Source of the DNA: JANNRW01 sp031401815
Lineage (GTDB): Bacteria > Desulfobacterota > Desulfuromonadia > Geobacterales > DSM-12255
Assembly: GCA_031401815.1 (NCBI GenBank)
Contig: JANNRW010000307.1
Location: 1-20,464 of the forward strand
DNA: 20,464 nt
Direction of reading: 5' to 3'
In this document: positions 7,278-14,996 of the stretch, piece by piece
Position numbering within the stretch: position 1 is the stretch's first letter
How the letters are laid out: each line of letters begins with the position of its first letter
Made by a program: the position numbers and the translations under genes
Notes under the pieces: model-generated
Seen by the model: only the letters and a program-made list of their open reading frames with translations
The model's database searches: none
Told to the model about the DNA's origin: nothing

Positions 7278-8411
7278 TTACTTAACCTCCTTCATCTTAG
7301 CCAGAATCTCGGCAGGATTGACCGGCTCGCCATCTACATGGTAGATGCCAAGAACCGGAGCATTCCCTTCAATACAACCTTTTACTACACCGTTACACAT
7401 GCCAAGACTCATCTCCGGAGTTATGAAAGCCTTGACCTTTTTGGAAATTTCAAGAAGGCGCTCTTCCGGGAAAGGCCAGAAGGTTATCAGACGGAAAAGT
7501 CCTGCCTTTATCCCCTCTTTACGAGCCTGATCAACTGCATAGCGTGCTGAACGTGAAGTCGAGCCGAATGCAACGATCACAATATCCGCATCATCAACCT
7601 GATACTCTTCCCACTTCATGATATCAGCTTTATTGGCCTCAACCTTGCGAACCTGACGCTCTTCCTCAGCCTGGACAATGGAGGCCTTGGTTGTAGGAAA
7701 ACCATCCTGCATCTTGTTAAGACCGGTAACATGAAATTTGTACCCGGAACCGAATGATGCCAATGGAGGGATATCACCGAATGATGTATCATATGGCTTG
7801 TACTGATCTGGCGGAACTGAAGGGGGTGTGCGATCAATGATTTCAAGCTCACCAGGCTCAGGGAATACTATTCGCTCACGCATATGACCGATGATCTCGT
7901 CAGGCATGATCAGTACCGGCATACGATATTTCTCAGCCAGATTAAAAGCGCGAACTGTCTCCTCGAAAAGCTCCTGTACTGAAGCAGGCACAAGACAGAT
8001 TGCTGCATGATCGCCATGTGTTCCCCATTTGGCGCACATGATGTCTGACTGCGAAGGGCCGGTCGGCATGCCGGTAGAAGGCCCGCCACGCATTACATTA
8101 ACAATAACGCAAGGGATCTCTGCAATGCAGGCGTAACCGATAAGCTCCTGCTTGAGAGAAAGACCAGGGCCTGAAGTCGAAGACAATGCCTTGGCTCCGG
8201 CAAGCGAACCACCGAGAAGAGCGGCCATTGCCCCGATCTCGTCTTCCATCTGAATGAACTTGCCACCGATCTTTGGCAGTTCGACTGACATTACTTCCGC
8301 TACTTCGGTAGAGGGTGTAATCGGGTAACCGGCGAAAAACGTGCAGCCGGCATAGAGTGCGCCATGTGCGGCAGCCTCATTACCCTGAAGAAAAGCAACT
8401 TTCTTTGCCAC
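7278..8411 (-). CDS. korA: 2-oxoglutarate:ferredoxin oxidoreductase, alpha subunit
   Basis: The 377-residue alpha subunit has the pyrophosphate-binding half with GYPITPSTEVAE (residues 29-40). Its STSGPGLSLKQE stretch follows, where the family binds substrate and packs against TPP. The C-terminal domain II includes FGSTSRSARYA and the PFPEERL segment. With KorB it forms the active site for oxidative decarboxylation of 2-oxoglutarate in the cytoplasm. The start is GTG at 8411, chosen from the AGGAGG nine bases upstream and the MAKKVAFLQGNEA beginning expected for KorA. It follows korD by 22 bp and precedes korB by one base, so the four subunits should be translated together. No residues look missing. 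Confidence 0.93.
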   Translation of the reverse strand: MAKKVAFLQGNEAAAHGALYAGCTFFAGYPITPSTEVAEVMSVELPKIGGKFIQMEDEIGAMAALLGGSLAGAKALSSTSGPGLSLKQELIGYACIAEIPCVIVNVMRGGPSTGMPTGPSQSDIMCAKWGTHGDHAAICLVPASVQELFEETVRAFNLAEKYRMPVLIMPDEIIGHMRERIVFPEPGELEIIDRTPPSVPPDQYKPYDTSFGDIPPLASFGSGYKFHVTGLNKMQDGFPTTKASIVQAEEERQVRKVEANKADIMKWEEYQVDDADIVIVAFGSTSRSARYAVDQARKEGIKAGLFRLITFWPFPEERLLEISKKVKAFITPEMSLGMCNGVVKGCIEGNAPVLGIYHVDGEPVNPAEILAKMKEVK

Positions 8412-8433
8412 GGTAATACCTCCTGTTAAAATG

Positions 8434-8628
8434 TTAAGCTGTAACTTTGATAGCGAAATCCGGGCAACGGAGTTCGCACTGCATGCACTTGATACAGGCT
8501 TCGAGGTTCTTCACAGCAACAACGAATCCTTTCATTTCCAGCACTTTTGTAGGGCAGAACTCCACACAAATGTGGCAACCCTTACAGTATTTTTCGATAA
8601 TCTCGATAGTCGGAAGCTTTTTTTCCAT
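8434..8628 (-). CDS. korD: 2-oxoglutarate:ferredoxin oxidoreductase, delta (2x4Fe-4S ferredoxin) subunit
   Basis: The small 64-residue protein has two complete ferredoxin motifs, CKGCHICVEFCP and CIKCMQCELRCP, which should hold two 4Fe-4S clusters. It moves electrons from the KorAB centre to soluble ferredoxin. A TTG one codon earlier is possible, but ATG at 8628 is preferred, with GGGGTG about seven bases upstream. It is the first gene of korDABC. Upstream lies a 135-bp gap holding the mdh terminator and the presumed kor promoter, so this operon is transcribed separately from icd-mdh. The length and motif spacing are normal for the delta subunit. Confidence 0.92.
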   Translation of the reverse strand: MEKKLPTIEIIEKYCKGCHICVEFCPTKVLEMKGFVVAVKNLEACIKCMQCELRCPDFAIKVTA

Positions 8629-8684
8629 CAACTTTCACCCCTTTTGTAATAGTAAGCCAAATGGCAAAAAACGTGTCAGCTTAA

Positions 8685-8697
8685 CATACTGTATAAA
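8685..8697 (-). promoter_or_regulatory. Probable kor promoter region with TATACAGTAT core
   Basis: The minus strand reads CTTTATACAGTATG here. The core TATACAGTAT is identical to the plus-strand centre of the palindrome over the icd promoter (12168-12177), and the ATAC/GTAT arms are self-complementary. It lies between the mdh terminator and korD, where the kor promoter must be. No well-spaced -35 hexamer is evident, so the promoter itself is only tentatively placed. Confidence 0.4.
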
Positions 8698-8763
8698 GAA
8701 AAACAACACGGCTTTTTTCATGCGTTTACGAATATTACTTGTCAGAACACCCTTATTTTTTCA

Positions 8764-8803
8764 GAAAAACAAAAGAAGGGCATACGCCCTTCTTTTGTTT
8801 TTC
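8764..8803 (-). terminator. Rho-independent terminator after mdh
   Basis: An 18-bp perfect stem (8764-8781 with 8786-8803) encloses a four-base ATAC loop. The GC-rich top (GAAGGGC) sits on an A/T base, so the transcript ends in a U-rich run. It follows the mdh stop by 20 bp and separates icd-mdh from korDABC. Confidence 0.9.
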
Positions 8804-8823
8804 TCTTTACGTCCAATAAGAAT

Positions 8824-9789
8824 TTAAATCTCCATCTTATCCATTGCAGCAACCAGATCAGTTACAGCGGCAACAGATTTGTCCATCATGGCCTGCTCTT
8901 CAGCATCAAGCGAGAATTCGAGGATCTGCTCAACACCTTTTTCGCCAAGCACACAAGGCACACCAACATAAAGACCCTTTACACCGAACTCACCATTCAG
9001 ATAGGCACAGGTAGGAAGAACACGCTTCTGGTCTTTAAGAATTGACTCAGCCATGGCAATTGCTGAAGATGCAGGAGAGTAGAAAGCAGAACCGGTCTTT
9101 AGGAGTGCAACAACTTCGCCGCCCGCACCGCGTGTGCGCTTGACCATGGCATCCATAACCTCTTTTGCCTTGGCTTTGTCCTTGTACTTGCGCTCCAGAA
9201 GCTCCATTACCGGAATACCGTTAACACTGGCATAACGAACAAGAGGAACCATGTCGTCACCATGACCACCAAGGGTCATTGCATTTACGTCTTTCACTGA
9301 CACACCTAATTCCCAGGCAATGAAAGTGATAAAACGGGCTGAATCAAGAACACCAGCCTGCCCGATAACCCTGTTGTAAGGAAAACCGGTAATTTTCTGG
9401 CAAAGAGTAACCATTGCGTCCAGTGGGTTGGATATGACTATGACGAATGAATCTGGAGCGTACTGCTTGATCCCCTCGGCAACTGACTTCATTATCTTGG
9501 AGTTGGTAGCAATGAGATCATCCCGGCTCATCCCCGGCTTGCGAGGAAGACCTGCTGTGACAATAACTACATCAGACCCTTTGATATCCTCATAGTTATT
9601 GGAACCTTTCAGGCATGCATCAAAACGATCAACTGAACCGACTTCGGCAATATCAAGCATCTTCCCTTGCGGGAGCCCTTCCACAATGTCAAACAACACG
9701 ACATCACCAAGTTCACGAAGTGCACAAAGCTGGGCAAGTACGCCGCCAATCTGACCACCACCGATAAGAGCAATCTTTTTACGAGCCAT
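8824..9789 (-). CDS. mdh: Malate dehydrogenase (NAD-dependent, LDH-like)
   Basis: The 321-residue protein is an LDH-like malate dehydrogenase of the short bacterial type. The Rossmann motif is GGGQIGG (10-16). D34 at the end of beta-2 favours NAD over NADP. The mobile loop PRKPGMSRDD puts an arginine (R83) at the position that selects malate/oxaloacetate rather than lactate/pyruvate, with R89 also on the loop. N121, D149, R152 and catalytic H176 (GGHGDD) complete the site. It interconverts malate and oxaloacetate in the TCA cycle. The ATG at 9789 has AGGAGG nine bases upstream. It follows icd by 46 bp with no terminator between, so the two are probably cotranscribed, and it is closed by the 18-bp hairpin. 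Confidence 0.95.
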   Translation of the reverse strand: MARKKIALIGGGQIGGVLAQLCALRELGDVVLFDIVEGLPQGKMLDIAEVGSVDRFDACLKGSNNYEDIKGSDVVIVTAGLPRKPGMSRDDLIATNSKIMKSVAEGIKQYAPDSFVIVISNPLDAMVTLCQKITGFPYNRVIGQAGVLDSARFITFIAWELGVSVKDVNAMTLGGHGDDMVPLVRYASVNGIPVMELLERKYKDKAKAKEVMDAMVKRTRGAGGEVVALLKTGSAFYSPASSAIAMAESILKDQKRVLPTCAYLNGEFGVKGLYVGVPCVLGEKGVEQILEFSLDAEEQAMMDKSVAAVTDLVAAMDKMEI

Positions 9790-9835
9790 TCTGACTTTCC
9801 TCCTTTAATTGGGTTGAGTTTACTGCACCTTTTTA

Positions 9836-12058
9836 TCAGATAGCGTCCACAATGGTATTTAATGTAGGGCTGGGACGCATTGCTTTTTCGACTTTTGACT
9901 TGTCCGGATGATAATAACCACCCATATCAACAGGCTTGCCTTGTGCAGCAAGCAATTCCTCATTTATTTTTGCCTCATTTTCTGCGAGTTGCTTTGCAAC
10001 CTTGCTGAATTTTGCATGGAGTTCAGAATCCCTGGTCTGATCGGCCAAAGCCTGCGCCCAATAGAGGGCAAGGTAAAAATGACTCCCCCTGTTATCAATC
10101 TGACCAACCTTTCTGGCTGGTGATTTATTGTTGTCCAGGAATTTCGCTATTGCAAGATCAAGTGTATCTGCAAGAGCCTGAGCCTTTTCATTCTTGAAAG
10201 TAGCGGCAAGGTGCTCAAGCGACGCGCCGAGAGCAGAAAATTCACCAAGAGAATCCCATCGGAGATAACCTTCCTTCTCGAACTGCTGAACATGTTTGGG
10301 AGCAGAGCCGCCTGCACCGGTTTCGAACAGACCGCCACCGGCAAGAAGCGGGACGATGGAAAGCATCTTGGCGCTGGTTCCTACTTCCAGTATCGGAAAG
10401 AGATCAGTCAGGTAGTCACGCAGAACGTTACCGGTAACCGATATGGTATCCAGCCCCTTCCGGATCCTCTCAAGCGAGTAGCGCATGGCCTGAACCGGAG
10501 ACATGATCCTTATCACAAGACCTGTTGTGTCATGATCCTTCAGGTAAGTTATTACCTTGGCGATGATGTTGATATCATGGGCACGGTTGCTGTCGAGCCA
10601 GAATACAGCTGTAGCACCTGTTGCCCTTGCTCTTCTGACGGCCAGCTTGACCCAGTCCTGAACAGGGATGTCCTTGCAACGGGACATTCTCCATATGTCA
10701 CCAGCTTCAACATCATGCTCCATAAGAACATTACCATTTGCATCAACAACACGAACAGTCCCGTCGACAGGAATCTCGAATGTAGTCGGGTGTGAACCGT
10801 ACTCTTCAGCTTTTTGTGCCATGAGACCAACGTTGGGTACTGAACCCATGGTAGCTGGGTCGAGTGCGCCGAACTTCTGACAGTTCTGGATGATCTCCTT
10901 GTACATGGTTGCGTAGCAACGATCAGGAATCATTGCCTTGGTATCTTGCAGTTTCCCTTCCGGATTCCACATCTTGCCCGATTCACGAACAACAACCGGC
11001 ATTGAGGCATCAACAATAATGTCATTGGGGACATGCAGATTGGTGATCCCGTTGTCGGAATCGACCATGGCAAGTGCAGGACGCTTTGCATAGACAGCTT
11101 TGATATCAGCCTCTATCTCGGCCTGCTTGCCTGCCGGAAGTGACTGTATTTTGTTGTAAAGATCGCCAAGACCCATATTGGGGTTAACGCCGACAGATTT
11201 AAGAGTAGCACCATGCTTGTCGAAAACATCCTTATAAAACACCGAAACTGCATGACCAAAGAGAATCGGGTCGGAAATCTTCATCATGGTTGCCTTGAGG
11301 TGCAGTGACAACAGCTGACCGCTCTTCTTTGCATCTTCGATCTGCTCCTCATAGAAGTTGCGAAGGGCTTTGGCACTCATGAACGTACCGTCTAGAATTT
11401 CGCCCTTCTCTGCCTTGAGAGCATCCTTGAGAAGAGTTGTTTTGCCATCCTTGCCGAGAAGTTCGATCTTGAAACCAACAGGCTCTTCAATAATCAGTGA
11501 CTTCTCGTTCCCGTAGAAATCACCACACTTCATGTGTGCAACTTCCGATTTCGAGTCTGCAGTCCAGGCACCCAGCTTGTGCGGATTCTTCTTGGAAAAG
11601 TTCTTGACGGCAAGAGGAGCACGACGGTCGGAATTTCCTTCACGAAGAACTGGGTTAACAGCGCTGCCGAGAACCTTGGCATACTGAGCCTGAATTGCCT
11701 TCTCTGTATCATTTTTAGGGCTCTCAGGATAATCAGGGAGCTTGTATCCTTGCGACTGCAACTCCTGTATCGCCTCCTGCAACTGGGGGACAGAAGCACT
11801 TATATTCGGAAGCTTTATTATATTTGCATCAGGAGTAAGGGACAAATCACCCAACTGTGAGAGAAAATCAGGGATTTTTTGATCGTCGGTCAGGTACTCG
11901 GGAAAATTGGCAATAATCCTGCCGGCAAGAGATATATCCCTGATTTCAACGGATACACCGGTTCCCTTTGTAAAACCCTGAACAATAGGGAGCAGCGAGT
12001 AGGTAGCAAGAGCGGGAGCCTCATCAATTTCAGTCCAGATAATCGTTTTAGTAGTCAT
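9836..12058 (-). CDS. icd: Monomeric NADP-dependent isocitrate dehydrogenase
   Basis: The 740 residues are the length of the monomeric class, unrelated in fold detail to the ~420-aa dimeric enzyme. Numbering coincides with what I recall for the Azotobacter enzyme: S132, N135, R139 and R145 in GSAVNPVLREGNSDRR, K255 in HLKATMMK, D350 in DIIVDAS and Y420 all fall where isocitrate and metal ligands are expected. It converts isocitrate to 2-oxoglutarate with NADPH formation, supplying the substrate of the Kor complex encoded downstream. The frame is open further up to 12199, but ATG at 12058 is chosen. AAGGAGAG precedes it, the family N-terminus (DEAPALATYSLLP) begins there, and the longer version would cross the promoter. 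It is the first gene of icd-mdh, with a leader of about 107 nt from the predicted start site. Confidence 0.96.
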   Translation of the reverse strand: MTTKTIIWTEIDEAPALATYSLLPIVQGFTKGTGVSVEIRDISLAGRIIANFPEYLTDDQKIPDFLSQLGDLSLTPDANIIKLPNISASVPQLQEAIQELQSQGYKLPDYPESPKNDTEKAIQAQYAKVLGSAVNPVLREGNSDRRAPLAVKNFSKKNPHKLGAWTADSKSEVAHMKCGDFYGNEKSLIIEEPVGFKIELLGKDGKTTLLKDALKAEKGEILDGTFMSAKALRNFYEEQIEDAKKSGQLLSLHLKATMMKISDPILFGHAVSVFYKDVFDKHGATLKSVGVNPNMGLGDLYNKIQSLPAGKQAEIEADIKAVYAKRPALAMVDSDNGITNLHVPNDIIVDASMPVVVRESGKMWNPEGKLQDTKAMIPDRCYATMYKEIIQNCQKFGALDPATMGSVPNVGLMAQKAEEYGSHPTTFEIPVDGTVRVVDANGNVLMEHDVEAGDIWRMSRCKDIPVQDWVKLAVRRARATGATAVFWLDSNRAHDINIIAKVITYLKDHDTTGLVIRIMSPVQAMRYSLERIRKGLDTISVTGNVLRDYLTDLFPILEVGTSAKMLSIVPLLAGGGLFETGAGGSAPKHVQQFEKEGYLRWDSLGEFSALGASLEHLAATFKNEKAQALADTLDLAIAKFLDNNKSPARKVGQIDNRGSHFYLALYWAQALADQTRDSELHAKFSKVAKQLAENEAKINEELLAAQGKPVDMGGYYHPDKSKVEKAMRPSPTLNTIVDAI

Positions 12059-12164
12059 ATTCTCTCCTTGATTTTTTTGTCGGTATTGACCGAGAAATGA
12101 AATTTGTAGCCTATTTTTCAATATTACTAAATATAATTTACTTTTATTAATAATATCAGAAATC

Positions 12165-12181
12165 TTGTATACAGTATACAA
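12165..12181. promoter_or_regulatory. Perfect palindromic operator over the icd -10 region
   Basis: TTGTATAC, A, GTATACAA is a perfect 8-bp inverted repeat with a one-base centre. It covers the -10 hexamer and the likely transcription start of icd, a position typical for repression. Geobacter is known to control TCA genes with dedicated repressors such as HgtR and an IclR-type regulator, but I cannot assign this site to either. Confidence 0.6.
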
Positions 12182-12199
12182 ATCACTATTTGGTGTCAA
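12173..12199 (-). promoter_or_regulatory. icd-mdh sigma-70 promoter
   Basis: The minus strand has a consensus -35 TTGACA (12194-12199) and TATACT (12173-12178, five of six), separated by a short 15-bp spacer. With a 17-bp spacer the -10 would be the weaker TACTGT. Either -10 lies inside the 17-bp palindrome. Confidence 0.6.
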
Positions 12200-12219
12200 G
12201 GAGAAATCAAAGTAAATTC

Positions 12220-12236
12220 ACATATGACAAATATGT
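12220..12236. promoter_or_regulatory. Short inverted repeat upstream of the icd -35
   Basis: ACATAT, GACAA, ATATGT is a 6-bp inverted repeat with a five-base spacer, centred about 31 bp upstream of the -35 box. The position would suit an activator, but short A/T-rich dyads arise easily by chance. Confidence 0.25.
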
Positions 12237-12366
12237 TTGATCTGAATCCTGAATGAAGCAATAACAGTGACAACGCACTTGATTTCGGTTCAGATCGGGG
12301 AGCAGATTCTGAGTATATGATGATAATAAAAAAGGATTTAAATGAATGTAATCGGGGAATACAAAA

Positions 12367-13080
12367 TTATCGTAAAGGTCTTTCCACTGCAAATCGGCGC
12401 GCTTCGCTAAAATCACTTTTATCAAGATTACGAGGGATACGGAGAACCTGTCCCGGCCAGAGAACTCCAGGAGCGCTTATCTGATCGCGGTTTGCCTTGT
12501 AAAGGAGAGGCCACAAAGATGCATCACTATAAACATCCGGCAAGGCGGCAATTTGTGGGAGAGTCTCACCACGTTTTACAGTATGCCTAGATGCCAGTTG
12601 CAGTTCTCTTTCTGTCTTGAGCTTTTCGGCTTTGTGCCTTGCTTCGGTTCGGGCATTTTCAGATTTTTTTGCTACAGAAGCGGCCAGTTCCCTGGCCTTC
12701 TTCTCTTTTTCGACTATCAGTTCCTGCTCGATCTTAATAGCCGCTTGCCTTCGAATCTCTTCCTTATGAACAGCTTCCTCATTTCTGCGTTTCAGTTCAT
12801 CAATGAAGCGTCTTTCAAGAATTTTGCCTTTACCCAATAACAGAAGAAAGTATTGACCTGCCTGATCTAGATTACCCTCAGCCATGACTTTGTCAGCAAC
12901 ACTCAGCGTAATGATGAGATCGTTAAATTCTTCAGGAAAACACTTGCCTGCATCAGAGTTGTCAATTTTCTCAATGAGCGTTATCGATTCATCCCTGTAC
13001 GGCACTTGCGGGGAAGCACACGCAGATAAAAGAGTGAAACTGAACAAAATCAGAATAAGAGCTCTGTATTTAGCCCTCAA
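12367..13080 (-). CDS. LysM-domain lipoprotein with long charged coiled coil
   Basis: The 237-residue predicted lipoprotein starts with a basic n-region and hydrophobic core, then the lipobox L18-S19-A20-C21, so it should be anchored by lipidated C21. Residues about 85-165 are highly charged (K, E, R, A rich) and likely form a helical coiled coil. Residues 167-216 form a LysM domain (HTVKRGETLPQIA...WPGQVLRIP) that binds peptidoglycan. The overall shape suggests a tether between outer membrane and cell wall. The start codon is TTG at 13080, supported by AGGAGGGG just upstream. That ribosome site overlaps the aspS stop, and the genes are eight bases apart, so expression is coupled to aspS. No specific family name is recognised, and the function beyond wall binding is unknown. 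Confidence 0.85.
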   Translation of the reverse strand: MRAKYRALILILFSFTLLSACASPQVPYRDESITLIEKIDNSDAGKCFPEEFNDLIITLSVADKVMAEGNLDQAGQYFLLLLGKGKILERRFIDELKRRNEEAVHKEEIRRQAAIKIEQELIVEKEKKARELAASVAKKSENARTEARHKAEKLKTERELQLASRHTVKRGETLPQIAALPDVYSDASLWPLLYKANRDQISAPGVLWPGQVLRIPRNLDKSDFSEARRFAVERPLR

Positions 13081-13088
13081 AACCCCTC

Positions 13089-14870
13089 CTACTTGACCAA
13101 AACCTTGACGCTCAGCTCTCTCAACTGCTTCTCATCGACATTAGACGGAGCCTGAGACATGAGACAAGTCCCTTTCTGCGTTTTGGGAAAAGCGATTACA
13201 TCACGTATGGAATCGCTACCTGTAAGCAGCATTACCAGACGATCAAGTCCAAAAGCAATACCACCATGCGGGGGGGTTCCGTACTCGAGTGCGTCGAGAA
13301 GAAAACCAAATTTGGATCTGGCATCTGATTCAGAAAGACCGAGCATACTGAACATCAGAGACTGGACTTTCTCCTGATGTATCCGTATTGATCCTCCACC
13401 AATTTCATTACCATTTAAAACAAGATCATAAGCCTTGGCTCGACAGCGGCCAGGGTCATTTTCAACAAAATCAACATCTTCATCCATTGGTGCAGTAAAG
13501 GGGTGATGGACTGCTGCCCATCGTTTCTCTTCATTATCCCATTCAAGCAGAGGGAAATCAGTAATCCAGACAAAGACAAATTCATCCTTGTTTAACAGCC
13601 CGGTATTTTTCGCAATCAGGTTACGCAGTTTACCGAGAGAGTCATTTACAATTTTCGGACTGTCTGCAACAAAGAGGAGCAGATCCCCCTCTTCAGCAGC
13701 AAAAGCCTGGTTCATTAACGCTATCTCTTCAGATGTAAAGAACTTTGCAATAGGCGAGCGCCACTCTCCATTTTCGATCTTTACATAAGCAAGCCCTTGT
13801 GCTCCGTAAATCTTGACAAAATCGGTCAGGTCATCAATCTCTTTTCTGGAAAAAGTGGCGCATTTTTTGGCATTAATACCTTTAATGATCCCACCGTTTG
13901 AAGCGACATCAGCAAATACCTTGAAACCGGAATTCCTCACTATTTCAGTTAGTTCAACCAGTTCAAGCCCAAACCGAAGATCTGGGTTATCAACGCCAAA
14001 ACGGCGGATTGCTTCCTGATAGGTCATCCTCTGAATTGGAAGCTTGACTTCAATATTTTTAGCATCCATGAAGATGGTGGCAATGAGCCCCTCCATCATC
14101 CTTATAATGTCATCCCGGTCAATAAAAGACATTTCACAGTCGATCTGGGTAAATTCAGGTTGGCGATCTGCGCGCAAATCTTCATCACGAAAACATCGGA
14201 CTACCTGGAAATAACGGTCATATCCTGAAATCATCAGAATCTGCTTGAAAATTTGCGGCGACTGCGGAAGCGCGTAGAACTGGCCGCGATTTATCCGTGA
14301 AGGGACAAGAAAATCCCGTGCGCCTTCCGGAGTCGATTTGGTCAGAAACGGAGTCTCGATCTCCAGAAAACCGTTGCCACTCAAATAGCGTCTTGTAGTC
14401 TGGGCTACTTTTGAACGCAGAATTATATTTTCCTGTAACTGTGGACGGCGCAAGTCAAGGTATCGATACTGAAGGCGAATATTTTCAGCGACATCAACGT
14501 ATTCATCAAGGGTAAAGGGGAGTGTTTTCGAAGGGTTCAAAACCTTGCATTCATGAACGAGTATCTCAACCTCTCCGGTTTTGAGGTTCTGGTTAACAGT
14601 CCCTTCAGGACGTGGAATAACCTTCCCCTTTATAGCAACTACGAACTCGCTTCTGATCGTCTCGGCTTTTGTATGAGTTATACTGTTAACTGCCGGATCG
14701 AACACAATCTGCGCCAAACCTTCACGATCACGCAAATCGACAAAAATGAGCCCGCCATGATCGCGACGCCGATGAGCCCACCCCATCAAAACCACATCAG
14801 ACCCTATGTCTTTAGAAGCAAGATCTCCGCAATAATGGGTTCGTTTCCAGTCCCCCAGAAATTCAATCAT
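13089..14870 (-). CDS. aspS: Aspartyl-tRNA synthetase, probably non-discriminating
   Basis: The 593-residue bacterial-type class II synthetase has an N-terminal anticodon-binding OB fold (about 1-115), motif 2 with FRDEDLRADRQPEFTQID (227-244), the bacterial GAD insertion, and motif 3 GGIAFGLDRLVML (536-548). It attaches aspartate to tRNA-Asp in the cytoplasm. H38 in RRRDHGG and G90 in RPEG correspond to the histidine and glycine that mark non-discriminating AspRS such as the Pseudomonas enzyme, where E. coli has Leu and Lys. If so, it also charges tRNA-Asn for conversion by GatCAB. The ATG at 14870 has AGGAGG eight bases upstream and a good promoter 48 bp before it. It is followed by the lipoprotein gene. 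Confidence 0.96.
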   Translation of the reverse strand: MIEFLGDWKRTHYCGDLASKDIGSDVVLMGWAHRRRDHGGLIFVDLRDREGLAQIVFDPAVNSITHTKAETIRSEFVVAIKGKVIPRPEGTVNQNLKTGEVEILVHECKVLNPSKTLPFTLDEYVDVAENIRLQYRYLDLRRPQLQENIILRSKVAQTTRRYLSGNGFLEIETPFLTKSTPEGARDFLVPSRINRGQFYALPQSPQIFKQILMISGYDRYFQVVRCFRDEDLRADRQPEFTQIDCEMSFIDRDDIIRMMEGLIATIFMDAKNIEVKLPIQRMTYQEAIRRFGVDNPDLRFGLELVELTEIVRNSGFKVFADVASNGGIIKGINAKKCATFSRKEIDDLTDFVKIYGAQGLAYVKIENGEWRSPIAKFFTSEEIALMNQAFAAEEGDLLLFVADSPKIVNDSLGKLRNLIAKNTGLLNKDEFVFVWITDFPLLEWDNEEKRWAAVHHPFTAPMDEDVDFVENDPGRCRAKAYDLVLNGNEIGGGSIRIHQEKVQSLMFSMLGLSESDARSKFGFLLDALEYGTPPHGGIAFGLDRLVMLLTGSDSIRDVIAFPKTQKGTCLMSQAPSNVDEKQLRELSVKVLVK

Positions 14871-14917
14871 GATAAAACCTCCTGATACGGTAGTTAAATA
14901 TGCAAAAAGAGCTTTTG

Positions 14918-14946
14918 ACTATAGCTGAAAGAAGCCTATGGTTCAA
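14918..14946 (-). promoter_or_regulatory. aspS sigma-70 promoter
   Basis: On the minus strand TTGAAC (14941-14946), a 17-bp spacer and TATAGT (14918-14923, five of six) form a good promoter. The predicted start near 14911 gives a leader of about 40 nt carrying the AGGAGG site of aspS. Confidence 0.6.
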
Positions 14947-14996
14947 GGAATAAGACACAGCAGTTGCATATTGAACAAAGCTGATACAGATCGTCA

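Larger units (their letters stand above)
12059..12366. other. Intergenic region holding the icd control sequences
   Basis: This 308-bp A/T-rich gap between the lipoprotein gene and icd contains no credible gene. On the minus strand it holds, in order, a gene end without a clear terminator, a short inverted repeat (12220-12236), the icd promoter with its palindrome (12165-12199), and a leader of roughly 107 nt. I see no riboswitch-like structure in the leader. Confidence 0.6.

Noticed and set aside
8629..8631. TTG start for korD
   Set aside because: The adjacent ATG at 8628 is a better start codon at suitable spacing from GGGGTG.
10211..10795. 194-codon open frame on the plus strand
   Set aside because: It lies wholly inside icd on the opposite strand and its product has no recognisable domain.
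12059..12199. 47-residue extension of isocitrate dehydrogenase
   Set aside because: It crosses the promoter and operator, lacks a ribosome site, and the family N-terminus starts at 12058.
12239..12296. Possible hairpin GATCTGAA / TTCAGATC downstream of the lipoprotein gene
   Set aside because: The loop is over 40 bases, the stem short and there is no T-run, so it does not read as a terminator.
12207..12425. Minus-strand 72-codon frame at the end of the lipoprotein gene
   Set aside because: It overlaps the lipoprotein C-terminus in another frame, has no ribosome site and shows no familiar motif.
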